Assembly (NCBI RefSeq): GCF_000003815.2
Contig: NW_023365779.1
Location: 441,595-505,594, forward strand
DNA length: 64,000 bases
Direction of reading: 5' to 3'
Origin: Branchiostoma floridae
Lineage: Eukaryota; Chordata; Leptocardii; Amphioxiformes; Branchiostomatidae
The notes beneath the pieces are model-generated. The model was not told the DNA's origin. It saw only the letters and a list, made by a program, of their open reading frames with translations, and ran no database searches. Below, piece after piece: positions 58,501 to 62,077 of this stretch. The position numbers were made by a program, and so were the translations under genes. The stretch's first letter is position 1, and each line of letters starts with the position of its first letter.

Positions 58501-59323
58501 AGCCTGCCCCATTGTAAATTATACTATATCAATGAATTATGTTAACCCTTCTTGTTATGTTAACTAGGTTGTTAAGCTTTATCCTATACCTCTATTTTGT
58601 ACATTGTATAGTAGTCTTTGCCATAAATTGTACCATGATATGCACAATCGTGCAATAAAGTTCTTCTTCTTCTTATCAATGTCCATCAAATGGAAGTTTA
58701 TTTGCAAGTTCGTGCCCGAGGGCTAATTGCAAGTACATGTACATGATATACACATAGTGACAATGGACAGCCATAAATAATATTCTAATCTAATACTGGT
58801 GTTGGCTATTTCTAAACAGGTTGGGTTTGACTTCTTTTTTGGAAGCAGAGGGAGACGAAAAGCCCCACATTTTCTAGAATTTGTGGGTTCTGCGATTTGA
58901 AGAGAAAAGTAGCTTTCTATTCGTCTGTCAATGTGGGGAAGTTGGGATAATACTTTGTGACATCAAAACTCCAACCACTATGCTCAGTCCATCGCATGCG
59001 ACGCAATGATCTGCGGATTCCAAGTATAGCTAGACTGAGGCGCAAGCCGTCGCAAGGGACGTCCAGAGAAGAAATTGAATCTTGACCGTCTGAAACTTCA
59101 TTTCCCGCTGTTGAGAGGCACATTTGTTTCGTTTGAATTTACTAAGGCCCCTAAAGCTACTCTTATTTCGATGGCCCTCCCCAAGGGCAAAATTGTCATG
59201 GCGCAGTGCACCACTCCCCACCCACCCCTCGGTAAAAATCGTAAGTCCCTTACCTTGTTGGGCACTGGTCAAGCAGGCGAAGAACAACACAAGGATAAAG
59301 ACTGGTAGTCGTAAAACAGCCAT
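35729..59323 (-). CDS. Multidomain Cys-loop ligand-gated ion channel with kringle / F-type lectin / LDLa / Fz-CRD / sushi ectodomain (22 exons)
   Basis: I joined 22 minus-strand exons by GT-AG borders and phase: 59254-59323, 57789-58028, 54412-54598, 53534-53769, 51871-52023, 50306-50545, 49438-49624, 48095-48342, 47478-47691, 46386-46633, 45539-45649, 44882-45143, 44176-44327, 42779-43024, 42209-42394, 41627-41742, 40960-41004, 40729-40838, 39995-40182, 38673-38991, 37098-37230, 35729-36638. All phases agree, giving about 4,800 nt once one surplus base in exon 20 is ignored. The protein should be a plasma-membrane subunit of a pentameric channel, with about 990 residues of extracellular modules ahead of the ligand-binding domain. 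The M2 sequence predicts cation selectivity; the ligand is unknown. Modules start and end in phase 1, as expected for exon shuffling. The main alternative is two adjacent genes, but the first channel exon has no start codon or signal peptide and accepts exactly phase 1. The apparent frameshift could be an assembly error, an allele or a disabling mutation. No family-specific symbol is recognised. Confidence 0.78.
36697..36782 (+). repeat. (CT)n(TA)n microsatellite in intron 21
   Basis: About 20 CT units run directly into about 15 TA units. On the transcribed minus strand this gives (TA)n(AG)n about 60 bases upstream of the acceptor of the last exon. Confidence 0.9.
37098..37230 (-). CDS. Exon 21: M3 and start of cytoplasmic loop
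   Basis: A 133-nt exon, phase 1 to 2. [20 protein letters not shown] followed by IISLHDKEG is a hydrophobic M3 ending at the membrane edge. [14 protein letters not shown] matches the post-M3 segment of nicotinic-type subunits. Acceptor ATTACAG/CC, donor AA/GTATGT. Confidence 0.85.
37270..37625 (-). mobile_element. Composite repeat, inverted copy in intron 20
   Basis: This is the reverse-complement relative of 43570-44055: GGGGCATGTTCGGGCATGAC, AACCCCTTGCATCCTTGGTC, CATCTGCTGGGGCCGTCTTA and CTCCTTCACCTTAAAAAGTC. It begins about 40 bases outside the acceptor of the M3 exon. Confidence 0.6.
38673..38991 (-). CDS. Exon 20: pre-M1, M1 and pore-lining M2, with an apparent +1 frameshift
   Basis: From the acceptor (phase 1) the frame reads [21 protein letters not shown] and [12 protein letters not shown], the usual pre-M1 strand. 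The next conserved segment, [19 protein letters not shown] (M1), lies one base out of frame. One surplus base in 38860-38871 accounts for this. M2 then reads [20 protein letters not shown] and VFVTEVLP, with Asp at -1', Leu at 9' and Glu at 20', a cation-channel pattern. The exon ends LPFFG in phase 1 at GTGAGG (border good to one base). If the shift is real, this allele makes no functional channel. Confidence 0.82.
39490..39728 (+). mobile_element. Non-LTR retrotransposon 3' end in intron 19
   Basis: A short frame reads [20 protein letters not shown] before a stop, a typical retroelement polyprotein C-terminus. It is followed by a 3' UTR ending AATCAATAAAGGATGATGATG, i.e. a polyadenylation-like signal and GAT-repeat tail. 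It is strongly 5' truncated. Confidence 0.55.
39995..40182 (-). CDS. Exon 19: ligand-binding domain with the Cys-loop
   Basis: A 188-nt exon, phase 2 to 1. NADGKYPG starts it, then [12 protein letters not shown] and the disulfide loop [15 protein letters not shown], with exactly 13 residues between the cysteines and the family F-P-x-D motif. After the loop, [13 protein letters not shown] aligns to loop B, where the Trp that binds acetylcholine in nicotinic receptors is replaced. Acceptor CCCACAG/TG; donor G/GTAAGG. Confidence 0.93.
40246..40600 (+). repeat. (CA)n-rich repeat in intron 18
   Basis: Interrupted CA dinucleotides with CGCG and TGCAAGC interspersions over about 350 bases, lying between two ligand-binding-domain exons. 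Reading frames in it (HTHTHT, CVCVCV) are artefacts. Confidence 0.9.
40729..40838 (-). CDS. Exon 18: ligand-binding domain, loop D/A region
   Basis: A 110-nt exon, phase 0 to 2: [20 protein letters not shown] then [15 protein letters not shown]. This matches W-x-D-x-x-L-x-W-x-P-x-x-Y and the vP-x-x-x-IW-x-PD segment of nicotinic-type subunits. The usual Asp after Pro is Thr, and loop A Tyr of acetylcholine-binding subunits is not present. Donor AA/GTATGT; acceptor TTTCAG/ACC. Confidence 0.88.
40960..41004 (-). CDS. Exon 17: ligand-binding domain, 45-nt mini-exon
   Basis: A 45-nt phase 0-0 exon coding [15 protein letters not shown], matching the canonical DEKNQ-x-x-x-T-x-x-W motif of nicotinic receptor subunits. 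As I recall, nicotinic subunit genes commonly have a 45-nt exon at exactly this place, which strongly supports the model. Acceptor TTTCAG/GAC; donor TTC/GTAAGT. Confidence 0.88.
41090..41600 (+). pseudogene. Non-LTR reverse transcriptase C-terminal fragment in intron 16
   Basis: In one frame [35 protein letters not shown] and [10 protein letters not shown] match the conserved 3' region of non-LTR polyproteins. After a frameshift near 41335, the text continues [20 protein letters not shown] and [20 protein letters not shown]. The fragment runs opposite to the channel gene and ends within about 40 bases of the donor of exon 16. It is a dead relic. Confidence 0.75.
41627..41742 (-). CDS. Exon 16: Cys-loop receptor ligand-binding domain, N-terminal helix and first strands
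   Basis: A 116-nt exon, phase 1 to 0: [19 protein letters not shown] with the canonical L-x-x-dL-x-x-xY-x-P pattern of pentameric channels, then [15 protein letters not shown] aligning to the V-x-V-x-L-x-x-I-x-x-V strand. No Met or signal peptide precedes it, so it must be spliced to upstream exons; acceptor TTAG/TG accepts phase 1 from the sushi exon. Donor CTG/GTAAGC. Confidence 0.85.
41771..42007. mobile_element. MITE with TACCCCTGTCAC ends, copy 2, in intron 15
   Basis: Left end ACCCTGTCACATTTGGC, right end AATGTGACAGGGGTA, sharing ATCGATCGGACGACGATTCT and GTGAAAAATACGCGCAACCC with copy 1 in reverse orientation. It lies between the sushi exon and the first channel exon. Confidence 0.6.
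42209..42394 (-). CDS. Exon 15: sushi / CCP domain
   Basis: A 186-nt phase 1-1 exon with four cysteines in CCP spacing: [41 protein letters not shown]. The Tyr/Gly/Trp positions of the sushi fold are kept. The chosen donor is CAG/GTGATT. The frame stays open beyond it to a stronger GTAAGT near 42112, but only the first donor (phase 1) fits the next exon. Sushi modules mediate protein contacts in complement regulators and synaptic proteins. Confidence 0.87.
42450..42575 (+). mobile_element. Non-LTR 3' tail fragment in intron 14
   Basis: This matches the tail at 17,920-18,030: GCAGAAGTTGGGTGTGACGG, TGTAATATAACCAGCTGC, CCGCGTGCCTGCAAATCTGG and a final GATACAGA tail. It is a 5'-truncated copy of the same family. 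Confidence 0.6.
42605..42745 (+). repeat. 22-bp minisatellite in intron 14
   Basis: The unit GGTCCGAGTGACCTTGGGAA plus TAT is repeated about six times immediately beyond the donor of kringle 3. Confidence 0.85.
42779..43024 (-). CDS. Exon 14: kringle domain 3 (divergent)
   Basis: A 246-nt phase 1-1 exon. [19 protein letters not shown], a long hydrophobic insert, [16 protein letters not shown] and PCDDIMPC give six kringle cysteines. It differs clearly from kringles 1 and 2 and so was acquired or duplicated earlier. Its place directly after the Fz-type CRD repeats the Fz-kringle order of ROR receptors. Acceptor TCCCAG/TTT; donor A/GTAAGT. Confidence 0.88.
43570..44055 (+). mobile_element. Composite repeat with SINE body in intron 13
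   Basis: It contains AGGTGAAGGAGGGATGTGCA, AGACGGCCCCAGCAGATGCA, CCAAGGATGCAAGGGGTTCC, GGGTGCGTCATGCCCGAACA and the SINE body GGCACAAGATCGGTGACAC with the B-box remnant GGATTTGAACTC. The same repeat occurs inverted at 37,270-37,625 in intron 20. Confidence 0.6.
44176..44327 (-). CDS. Exon 13: Frizzled-type CRD, second half
   Basis: A 152-nt exon, phase 2 to 1. [15 protein letters not shown] matches the canonical PCRxLCExx signature of the CRD C-terminal half. It is followed by [18 protein letters not shown]. The acceptor TTGTAG/GG and donor G/GTAAGG are good. The cysteine after the CEE helix (canonical GC) is missing, in line with the degenerate first half. Confidence 0.8.
44882..45143 (-). 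CDS. Exon 12: degenerate Frizzled-type CRD, first half
   Basis: A 262-nt exon, phase 1 to 2. CLPTP, the [10 protein letters not shown] segment (canonical M-P-N-x-L-G), and [16 protein letters not shown] (canonical CSPxLxxFLCSxYAPxC) identify a Frizzled cysteine-rich domain. Several canonical cysteines are replaced, for example by Arg and Ser in the last segment. The donor TT/GTGAGT is strong. Fz CRDs bind Wnts or lipids in Frizzled, ROR and MuSK; loss of disulfides makes Wnt binding uncertain. Confidence 0.78.
45445..45532 (-). mobile_element. tRNA-derived SINE abutting the LDLa exon
   Basis: On the minus strand CGTGGCGAAGCGGTAGCG (A box) and GAGTTCGAACCC (B box) have tRNA spacing. The SINE head begins within about ten bases of the splice donor of exon 11, on the gene's own strand. 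Confidence 0.6.
45539..45649 (-). CDS. Exon 11: LDL-receptor class A repeat
   Basis: A 111-nt phase 1-1 exon encoding 37 residues with six cysteines and the calcium-cage signature [11 protein letters not shown] (preceded by WKRCDGRA). Class A repeats fold around calcium and bind lipoproteins or other ligands. Acceptor CGCAG/ATG, donor G/GTAAGC. A tRNA-derived SINE begins within about ten bases of the donor, so the intron was invaded right next to the exon. Confidence 0.92.
46386..46633 (-). CDS. Exon 10: F-type lectin module 3, second half
   Basis: A 248-nt exon, phase 2 to 1: [55 protein letters not shown] and MCEVQVFAG. The fucose-binding R-Q-D-C-C-R-D-R string is kept. Acceptor CTACAG/TG; donor G/GTAGGC. 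Confidence 0.88.
46905..47125 (+). repeat. TG/CG-rich repeat in intron 9
   Basis: GTGTGTGCGCGCGTTT-type units over about 200 bases. The paralogous intron 7 has only a short TTTGTTTGTGTGGGTCTG here, so the repeat expanded after the lectin module duplication. Confidence 0.85.
47332..47472 (+). repeat. 140-bp dispersed direct repeat, copy 1 (second at 50809-50950)
   Basis: GGGTCATTTCAACTTGATAA, GCGCTTTATTTTGTGTACGG and ATGTTGACTACCGTCACAGA are shared with only a few differences with 50809-50950. Copy 1 stops six bases before the donor end of exon 9. The repeat carries the hammerhead-like U3-A8 fold. Confidence 0.7.
47344..47383 (+). ncRNA. Hammerhead-like fold with a U3-A8 core variant, copy 1
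   Basis: CAAC / TTGATAA / stem II GATCAG-AGGA-CTGATC (6 bp) / GAAAG / CTT / GTTG. Stem I (CAAC with GTTG) and stem III (AG/CU) form. The core differs from CTGATGA at exactly C3 to U and G8 to A, two bases known to pair with each other in the active hammerhead, so the change is compensatory. It ends about 95 bases from the donor of exon 9. Confidence 0.4.
47478..47691 (-). CDS. Exon 9: F-type lectin module 3, first half
   Basis: A 214-nt exon, phase 1 to 2. The acceptor CGTCAG/TCCCC lies further upstream than in modules 1 and 2, adding about nine residues (FPSPAER region) before [14 protein letters not shown]. It has NAVDGNT, FCTHT and a [11 protein letters not shown] ending; the usual WW pair is changed to VWG. 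Donor AC/GTAAGT. This is the most divergent of the three lectin modules. Confidence 0.87.
48095..48342 (-). CDS. Exon 8: F-type lectin module 2, second half
   Basis: A 248-nt exon, phase 2 to 1: [61 protein letters not shown] and LCEV. The fucose signature R-Q-D-C-C-R-D-R is intact. The donor is a perfect T/GTAAGT. It is 12 nt longer than exon 4. Confidence 0.9.
48411..48450 (-). ncRNA. Hammerhead ribozyme-like motif 2
   Basis: On the minus strand: GCT / CTGAGGA / stem II GATGTCT-GAC-AGACATC (7 bp) / GAAAC / GTC / AGT. The core is intact, with stem I of three pairs including one G-U. It lies in the left arm of the Penelope-related element in intron 7, on the host gene's transcribed strand. 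Confidence 0.55.
48806..48848 (+). ncRNA. Hammerhead ribozyme-like motif 3 (damaged)
   Basis: The inverted partner of motif 2: CTGAGGA, a few extra bases (GGAA), the same 7-bp stem II, then GAAAC-GTC. The insertion beside stem II and poor stem I make activity doubtful. Confidence 0.35.
49438..49624 (-). CDS. Exon 7: F-type lectin module 2, first half
   Basis: A 187-nt exon, phase 1 to 2, nearly identical in layout to exon 3: [43 protein letters not shown] and SYAVD. It keeps the ligand His in SCTHT and the NAT sequon. Acceptor GGTAG/CTGTC, donor ATAG/GTAGGG. Confidence 0.9.
50306..50545 (-). CDS. Exon 6: kringle domain 2
   Basis: A 240-nt phase 1-1 exon with the same length, acceptor (CCACCAG/GAGA) and donor (G/GTAAGG) as kringle 1. 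Six cysteines; [34 protein letters not shown] and GYCDVPVC are all present. Flanking introns align with those of kringle 1, showing that the exon was duplicated with its neighbourhood. Confidence 0.92.
50612..50960 (+). mobile_element. Retroelement C-terminal fragment and 3' UTR in intron 5
   Basis: The frame at 50621-50905 starts [20 protein letters not shown]; the E-x-H-F-x-x-x-C-P-x-Y-x-x-x-R pattern is common at the C-terminus of invertebrate non-LTR polyproteins. The following 140 bases (50809-50950) recur at 47332-47472 and carry a hammerhead-like fold, described separately. Confidence 0.55.
50822..50861 (+). ncRNA. Hammerhead-like fold with a U3-A8 core variant, copy 2
   Basis: Identical over the motif to the copy at 47344-47383, inside a 140-base near-identical direct repeat. 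It follows a retroelement C-terminal coding fragment, suggesting that the motif belongs to that element's 3' region. Confidence 0.4.
50995..51300 (+). repeat. Two-unit tandem repeat in intron 5
   Basis: ACGCTAATGCTAGACGCTAT, GGGGAGAAGTCGTACACGTT and AACGGGCGTTTTATAATAGG occur twice, about 150 bases apart. Confidence 0.75.
51871..52023 (-). CDS. Exon 5: hevein-like cysteine-rich module
   Basis: A 153-nt phase 1-1 exon coding about 51 residues: [20 protein letters not shown], then [20 protein letters not shown] and TTAHCD. The spacing C-C-CC-x5-C-x6-C and the CCSxxxWCGNT core resemble hevein / type-1 chitin-recognition domains, though with six visible cysteines instead of eight. I recall such repeats in lancelet proteins, but that is memory only. 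Chitin or N-acetylglucosamine binding is possible, not shown. An NTT sequon overlaps the core. Confidence 0.8.
52104..52935 (+). mobile_element. Possible solo LTR in intron 4
   Basis: About 830 bases begin TGTTAGACTCC and end ACTACTGGCA. A TATATAAGG box near 52,175 is followed about 25 bases later by TCAGAGATCTCTTCC, like a retroviral-type promoter and start. The right edge falls exactly where homology to the paralogous intron (GTGACTGATAAAAAGTCCCA at 47,921) begins. I could not identify a flanking duplication or internal coding region. Confidence 0.3.
53534..53769 (-). CDS. Exon 4: F-type lectin module 1, second half
   Basis: A 236-nt exon, phase 2 to 1. It encodes [17 protein letters not shown], a CGGDHHID stretch, [16 protein letters not shown] and LCEVQIL. 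The R-x-D-C-C-x-x-R string is the fucose-binding signature of F-type lectins, here R-Q-D-C-C-R-D-R. Relative to the second-module copy it lacks four residues after the IHIGDS segment. Acceptor CTACAG/TG; donor G/GTAGGT. Confidence 0.9.
53805..54165 (+). mobile_element. Penelope-like element fragment in intron 3
   Basis: It contains [19 protein letters not shown] (mutated upstream by a stop after ID) and, in reverse orientation at the left end, the hammerhead-like terminal sequence. The element sits at the same place relative to the F-lectin acceptor as the element in intron 7, so it was copied with the exon cassette. Confidence 0.65.
53847..53886 (-). ncRNA. Hammerhead ribozyme-like motif 4
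   Basis: On the minus strand: GCT / CTGAGGA / GATGTCT-GAC-AGACATC / GAAAC / GTC / AGC. Stem I pairs GCT with AGC perfectly. It is the cassette-1 paralogue of motif 2, on the transcribed strand of the channel gene. Confidence 0.55.
54250..54372 (-). mobile_element. tRNA-derived SINE in intron 3
   Basis: On the minus strand GGGACCGCGTGGCACAGTGG (A-box region), GCGGGTTCGAATCC (B box) and the body TGCCCTTGGGAAAGGCACTT are in order. The body also occurs at 43,955-43,985 and about 16,480. Confidence 0.6.
54412..54598 (-). CDS. Exon 3: F-type lectin (F5/8C-like) module 1, first half
   Basis: A 187-nt exon, phase 1 to 2. It encodes [14 protein letters not shown], a variable AVDGNT loop, SCTHT and [12 protein letters not shown], the N-terminal half of a fucolectin-type (eel fucolectin/tachylectin-4) domain. 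The His in SCTHT corresponds to the fucose-contacting His of that family. A sequon (NAT) precedes the WW pair. Acceptor is GGTAG/GTGTC and donor is ATAG/GTAGGG. The paired second half is the next exon. Confidence 0.9.
54825..55105 (+). repeat. About 63-bp tandem repeat, four to five units, in intron 2
   Basis: CATCCCAGAAGCACTTCTTG, GATAGAAGCACAACTGGGAT and GACCTATCCCAGAGACGCTC repeat. Single units occur at 55,260-55,310 and at 49,735-49,780 in the paralogous intron, so this array expanded after duplication. Confidence 0.8.
55778..57651 (-). mobile_element. Retroelement insertion with 8-bp target-site duplication
   Basis: ATGTAGTT occurs at 55770-55777 and again at 57652-57659, flanking the RT-bearing insert. 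The paralogous intron next to kringle 2 reads straight through this point (AGTAGTTAACACAGATGG) without the insert. The insertion therefore postdates the cassette duplication. Inside, a direct repeat around TAACGCCCG-TCCCCAACGG lies at both ends of the RT part, so the insert may be composite. Confidence 0.7.
56049..57458 (-). CDS. 5'-truncated non-LTR retrotransposon reverse transcriptase
   Basis: A 469-residue open frame in the intron between kringle 1 and F-lectin 1, on the host gene's strand. It shows RT motifs in order: [57 protein letters not shown], the catalytic FVDD (usual YADD), and a C-terminal [14 protein letters not shown] plus QKRACRIIL region. No endonuclease domain is present. 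The downstream tail ends in a (TTGA)n microsatellite near 55,880-55,907, typical of CR1/L2-like elements. The intact frame suggests a recent insertion. Confidence 0.85.
   Translation of the reverse strand: MADSFPAAFARPLATTTSPRKAYSLIPPVTSILNASLSEGVVPEQWRQANIIPLPKTRPPSISELRPISLTPTLAKVAETFISKHLYSDIKHSIDPNQFGCIPGRSTTHCLVDLIDQLARTADKRETITTLITTDFAKAFDLVDHNIAISSLLGAGLRSSLAKWVCSFLSTRKQRVMYRGTYSDWRETTCGLPQGTVLGPLIFLALINSASEDSLARRWKFVDDLNLAESRLIRDTSTIQTDLNSLDQWASTRKMKLHPKKCKAMHVVFTRTVLPLPPLSIAGQPLEEVKIVKLLGLFIQADLGWNAHVDHIVKQGNRKLFMLKQLNQFDLSRDDILTCYKTFVRPSCEYAAPAWHPGLTARQRRRIEFIQKRACRIILRSAYTSYPEACRILNLSTLDQRRDHLCLQFAQKLLQSPDFRHWLPQTRGAITGRATRASNQLDTVKPRTERYKKSAIPYMICLLNKNNGN
57789..58028 (-). CDS. 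Exon 2: kringle domain 1
   Basis: A single 240-nt phase 1-1 exon coding 80 residues (about residues 24-104). It has the six kringle cysteines, the YRG motif after the first Cys, TCQRW-like [10 protein letters not shown], the NYCRNPDGD core and a WEFCDVPVC ending. An N-glycosylation sequon (NVT) follows the YRG region. Acceptor CCACCAG/G and donor G/GTAAGG are clear. Kringles are disulfide-locked ligand-binding modules found in proteases and in ROR/MuSK-type receptors. The second kringle exon (50306-50545) has the same length and splice sites and is clearly its paralogue. Confidence 0.92.
58085..58330. mobile_element. Palindromic repeat in intron 1
   Basis: TAGTTACTCAAGCAACTGGA and TATGGTTTTGACACGGTCAG on the left recur inverted on the right (CGTCTGACCGTTTCAAAACC, ATATCCAGTTGCTTGAATAA). 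It carries hammerhead-like motif 5. Related half-copies lie at 62,035-62,200 and at the window's right end (about 63,885-63,975). Confidence 0.6.
58228..58269 (+). ncRNA. Hammerhead ribozyme-like motif 5
   Basis: GTCA / CTGACGA / stem II GGA...TCC region / GAAAC / GTC / TGAC. Stem I (GTCA with TGAC) has four pairs. It lies in the centre of a palindromic repeat at 58,085-58,330 in intron 1. Confidence 0.5.
58320..58675 (+). mobile_element. Retroelement 3' tail ending in a TTC repeat
   Basis: The sequence ends GTGCAATAAAGTTCTTCTTC, a polyadenylation-like motif plus microsatellite tail. A related tail (AACTAGGATGTTAAGCTTT, CGTGCAATAAAGTTC) recurs at 62,890-63,024. No coding part is recognisable. 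Confidence 0.4.
59254..59323 (-). CDS. Exon 1: start codon and signal peptide
   Basis: ATG at 59323 begins [20 protein letters not shown] followed by AQQ: a short basic start, a hydrophobic core and an Ala-x-Ser/Ala-type cleavage region near residues 19-21. This is a textbook secretory signal peptide. The exon ends in phase 1 at a GTAAGG donor, matching the acceptor of the first kringle exon. Translation in this frame is also open far upstream, but the signal peptide fixes this ATG as the likely start. Confidence 0.8.
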
Positions 59324-59452
59324 GTTATTCCAGCCTGTTTTCCAGCAAAATAACTCCAGTGCAGAAATGCTGAAAAGCGACGCTCCTATCGTACACACTT
59401 CCCCTGGTAACGTGTACCATTTAACGGTTCTCCACTTCTTGAATGTCCTAGT

Positions 59453-59459
59453 ACTTATA
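59453..59459 (-). promoter_or_regulatory. Weak TATA-like box upstream of exon 1
   Basis: On the minus strand TATAAGT lies about 130 bases upstream of the predicted start codon. This spacing would allow a 5' UTR of about 100 bases. It is a single weak motif match with no other support, so this is only a candidate. Confidence 0.15.
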
Positions 59460-60055
59460 GATTTAGACGTCCCGTATTTTTCATAAATGAAAATAAAAGT
59501 GTACTTTAAAAAAAATTTAAAAAGCTTCTTTGAGAAAGTTTCCGTCCAGACGGAAGAGCCAGACGATTTCTCTAAAGTTGACCTGTTCACTATGGCTAAC
59601 TTTGCCTTAGACGGTCCGAAAACGCAACGTCTTGATCTAAGAGGGGGGATTTCCACACTACAGACTGTCACAGTTGTAAAGTTGGAGGTCGACAGAAAAA
59701 TTAAAATAGTTGACAAGGAAAGATAGGGCGAAACCATTTCAGCGACGGGTGGTGAAAAAGTCCATAGCAAGTAGAAACTGACTAAGATTACGTCATCATC
59801 ATCGATGCTTCCTTGGGACACGTGACCTGTTCGTAAATTCTAAATATTTCTTCAAAATGACGTAATTAATAGTCCTAATTCTAATACTATGAAATCGTTT
59901 GTCTTCAACACCCCTCAACAGAAATACCGACGAATTCAACCATTTTTTGAAATTAGTTTAATGCAAAAATGATTAAATTTGAAATATTAATGATAGCGGG
60001 TACAAGGACAGCTGACGTAATGCTTAGCATGAATGGGCACGATGTCACATATCAT

Positions 60056-60227
60056 ATACTGTAAATGCAGAAATGTTCGCGGTGGATTAATGTTCGCGAT
60101 TTTCGCGAGGACCACTTCACCGCGAACTTAAAACCGCCGCGAACATTTTTCTATTATGGTATTAGACTGCAGTCTATGTCGCTACCGCGAAATTAAATCC
60201 CCGCGAACTTAAATGCATTTACAGTAT
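60056..60227. mobile_element. MITE with ACTGTAAATGCA-type ends, copy 2
   Basis: It begins TACTGTAAATGCAGAAATGT and ends AAATGCATTTACAGTA; the interior (CGCGGTGGATTAATGTTCGC, ATTAGACTGCAGTCTAT) matches copy 1 closely. Confidence 0.7.
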
Positions 60228-60489
60228 TTCAAGCCTGTACTGTCACCAGATGAATGTACAGGAGTGTATTTGTATTGGAGATGTCTTTAGGTGCATTTTA
60301 TCTGTGTGTCGTATGCATGTGACCCGTTGTAATTATGTTAGTAGACGTTATATCCACCCTTCCCACCAAAGAGCTTAAAAATTTTATCTATTCATTGTTG
60401 ACGAGTGTAGATTCATTGTGCCGCTATGTGTAGCCATACCGAGTTTCAGTATTTCTGTTGTGTGTACAAGTCATTACGATCAATAAAAT

Positions 60490-61665
60490 AAGTTGCAGGG
60501 AGACATTAAGGATGGCTCCGCTATTGTTGGATGGACCCACCGAAGTAGTCTCCAAGCAGACCCTACGGTGCCTTAGAAATAGTATCAAAGCTGGCCAGGG
60601 ACTTGGTATACCGGCACCAGGGTCTGCCCTCAGTCGGGCTGATCTGACGCTATTATCATCTATTTGTTGCCTATTAAACTGTGCTTGCCGAGTAGGTGTT
60701 AATTGCCCTCCCGGCCTGGGATGGCTCGTGCGCCCCTGCACTGTCTCACGGGAAGTCACGTCACGGGTCACCTACGATGACCGTTACCGGCAGATTTAAA
60801 ATGCCGGCAACAATGGAGGCCAGAGTACGACGTGTTTTCCGCGATGTATGGGGATTCGAGCCGAAGAAAGCACAGCTCGATTCCATTTTGGCCACTCTGG
60901 AAGGCAAGGATGTCTTTGTCGGCATCGCTACCGGTCAGGGGAAATCCCTATGCTACCAATGCAAGCCATAGTTGCTAGCCGGGAGCAGACATCTGGTCCT
61001 TGACGCAGTTTTTGCCGGACGAAATTACAAAATCGCAGAACGAAATAGAAATAAACTTTCAGGAGACAGAAATGGCAGCGCGCTTGGCTTGTTGTGGTTC
61101 TTTCTACCGCATCCAAACATAACAAAGAGGATTACGATCAGGCGGCATGTTTTTAAAACTCATAACGTTAGTTTGGTGTTATTATATATGTACATCGAAA
61201 TTTGTAGTTTGTTTGGCATTATTTTCAGACTTCAAATCGATTTTAAACTAAATATTTTATGTATTGTGGCGCTTGTTCTATTACGTTGCGATGCTGTCAA
61301 ATTTTTCAATCCGGCGTCATTTGGCGCGAACCTACCGCTGGGAAGTGAGCGCATAGCGCGCGGGTCACTGACTTTGTCCAGTGTAAGTCGCTCGTAAAGT
61401 AATTAGCACTTGACAACAGGGTGGGGCAGCGACACCATTGTTGAATAGAAACGCTCCACCCTGTTTCAGTGCAGGCAGACCTCCGGTGCCCGTTTGACTC
61501 CCTTAGCCGGCTATCTCCCTTTGGCCGGCTAACTCCTTTGCCAGCTTTGATACTATCTCTAAGGCACCGTAGGGTCTGCTTGGAGACTACCACCGAAGCC
61601 CCTGTACAGAGAGGTGTCATTATGATCAATTTGATACTCCCTTTCAAGGCCGTGCTCATTTAGAA
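60490..61665. mobile_element. Inverted-repeat element enclosing a RecQ-like fragment
   Basis: GTCTCCAAGCAGACCCTACG and GTGCCTTAGAAATAGTATCA at about 60,548-60,592 recur reverse-complemented at about 61,550-61,595 (TGATACTATCTCTAAGGCAC, CGTAGGGTCTGCTTGGAGAC). A third related piece is at 62,525-62,640. The arms bracket the RecQ-like reading frame. Target-site duplications were not identified. Confidence 0.45.
60801..60971 (+). pseudogene. Truncated RecQ-like DNA helicase N-terminal fragment
   Basis: The frame reads MPATMEARVRRVFRDVWGFE, then KKAQLDSILATLEGKDVFVG and ATGQGKSLCYQ before a stop at 60,971. The F-G-F-x-x-x-x-x-Q motif 0 and the Walker A (motif I) G-x-GKSLCYQ are the start of a RecQ-family helicase core; the later motifs are absent. 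A splice donor at its end is not obvious, so this looks like a captured or broken piece, though a first exon of a gene running to the right cannot be excluded. Confidence 0.5.
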
Positions 61666-61699
61666 AAAAAATGCACATAGTTATTCCCTACTCAATCGA

Positions 61700-61820
61700 T
61701 GTGGCTTATATTAGCGAGGCTACTCGGCAGAAGTAATTACAACATGTTGAATAAAAGTTGGAATGTAATCAACAATTCTGGCTTTCAGTCTCTCTGGCGT
61801 CTCAAAACATGCTCAGTTCT
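61700..61820 (+). repeat. Dispersed repeat, copy 1 (second at 63035-63150)
   Basis: GGCAGAAGTAATTACAACAT, GTTGAATAAAAGT-GGAATG and TCTCTCTGGCGTC-CAA-ACATGC are shared between both copies. Function unknown. Confidence 0.6.
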
Positions 61821-62077
61821 GCTTTATGTACGTTTGTCATGTTTGTGCAACTAATACAACAGGAGCTAATGGACTCATTTGCATTAACTGCGTCTTAGCC
61901 TTGCTGTCCTTTGAAATCCAAATTGTCTTCAGCTTGACTTTGGCTTAGCTTTGTTTTCTTTGGAATCCAAATTATCTTCAGTCTGAATTGTCTTACAACC
62001 TTTCCTATTGGACATCTGAAATTTTCTTCTTTCATAGTTAGAGTATAAAAGACCTGTTTCTTCCAGATCTCTTCAGT

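Noticed and set aside
59030-59821. A 263-residue minus-strand frame around exon 1
   Set aside because: Only the 23 residues from the Met at 59323 to the GTAAGG donor make biological sense. The rest is upstream sequence and intron read-through.
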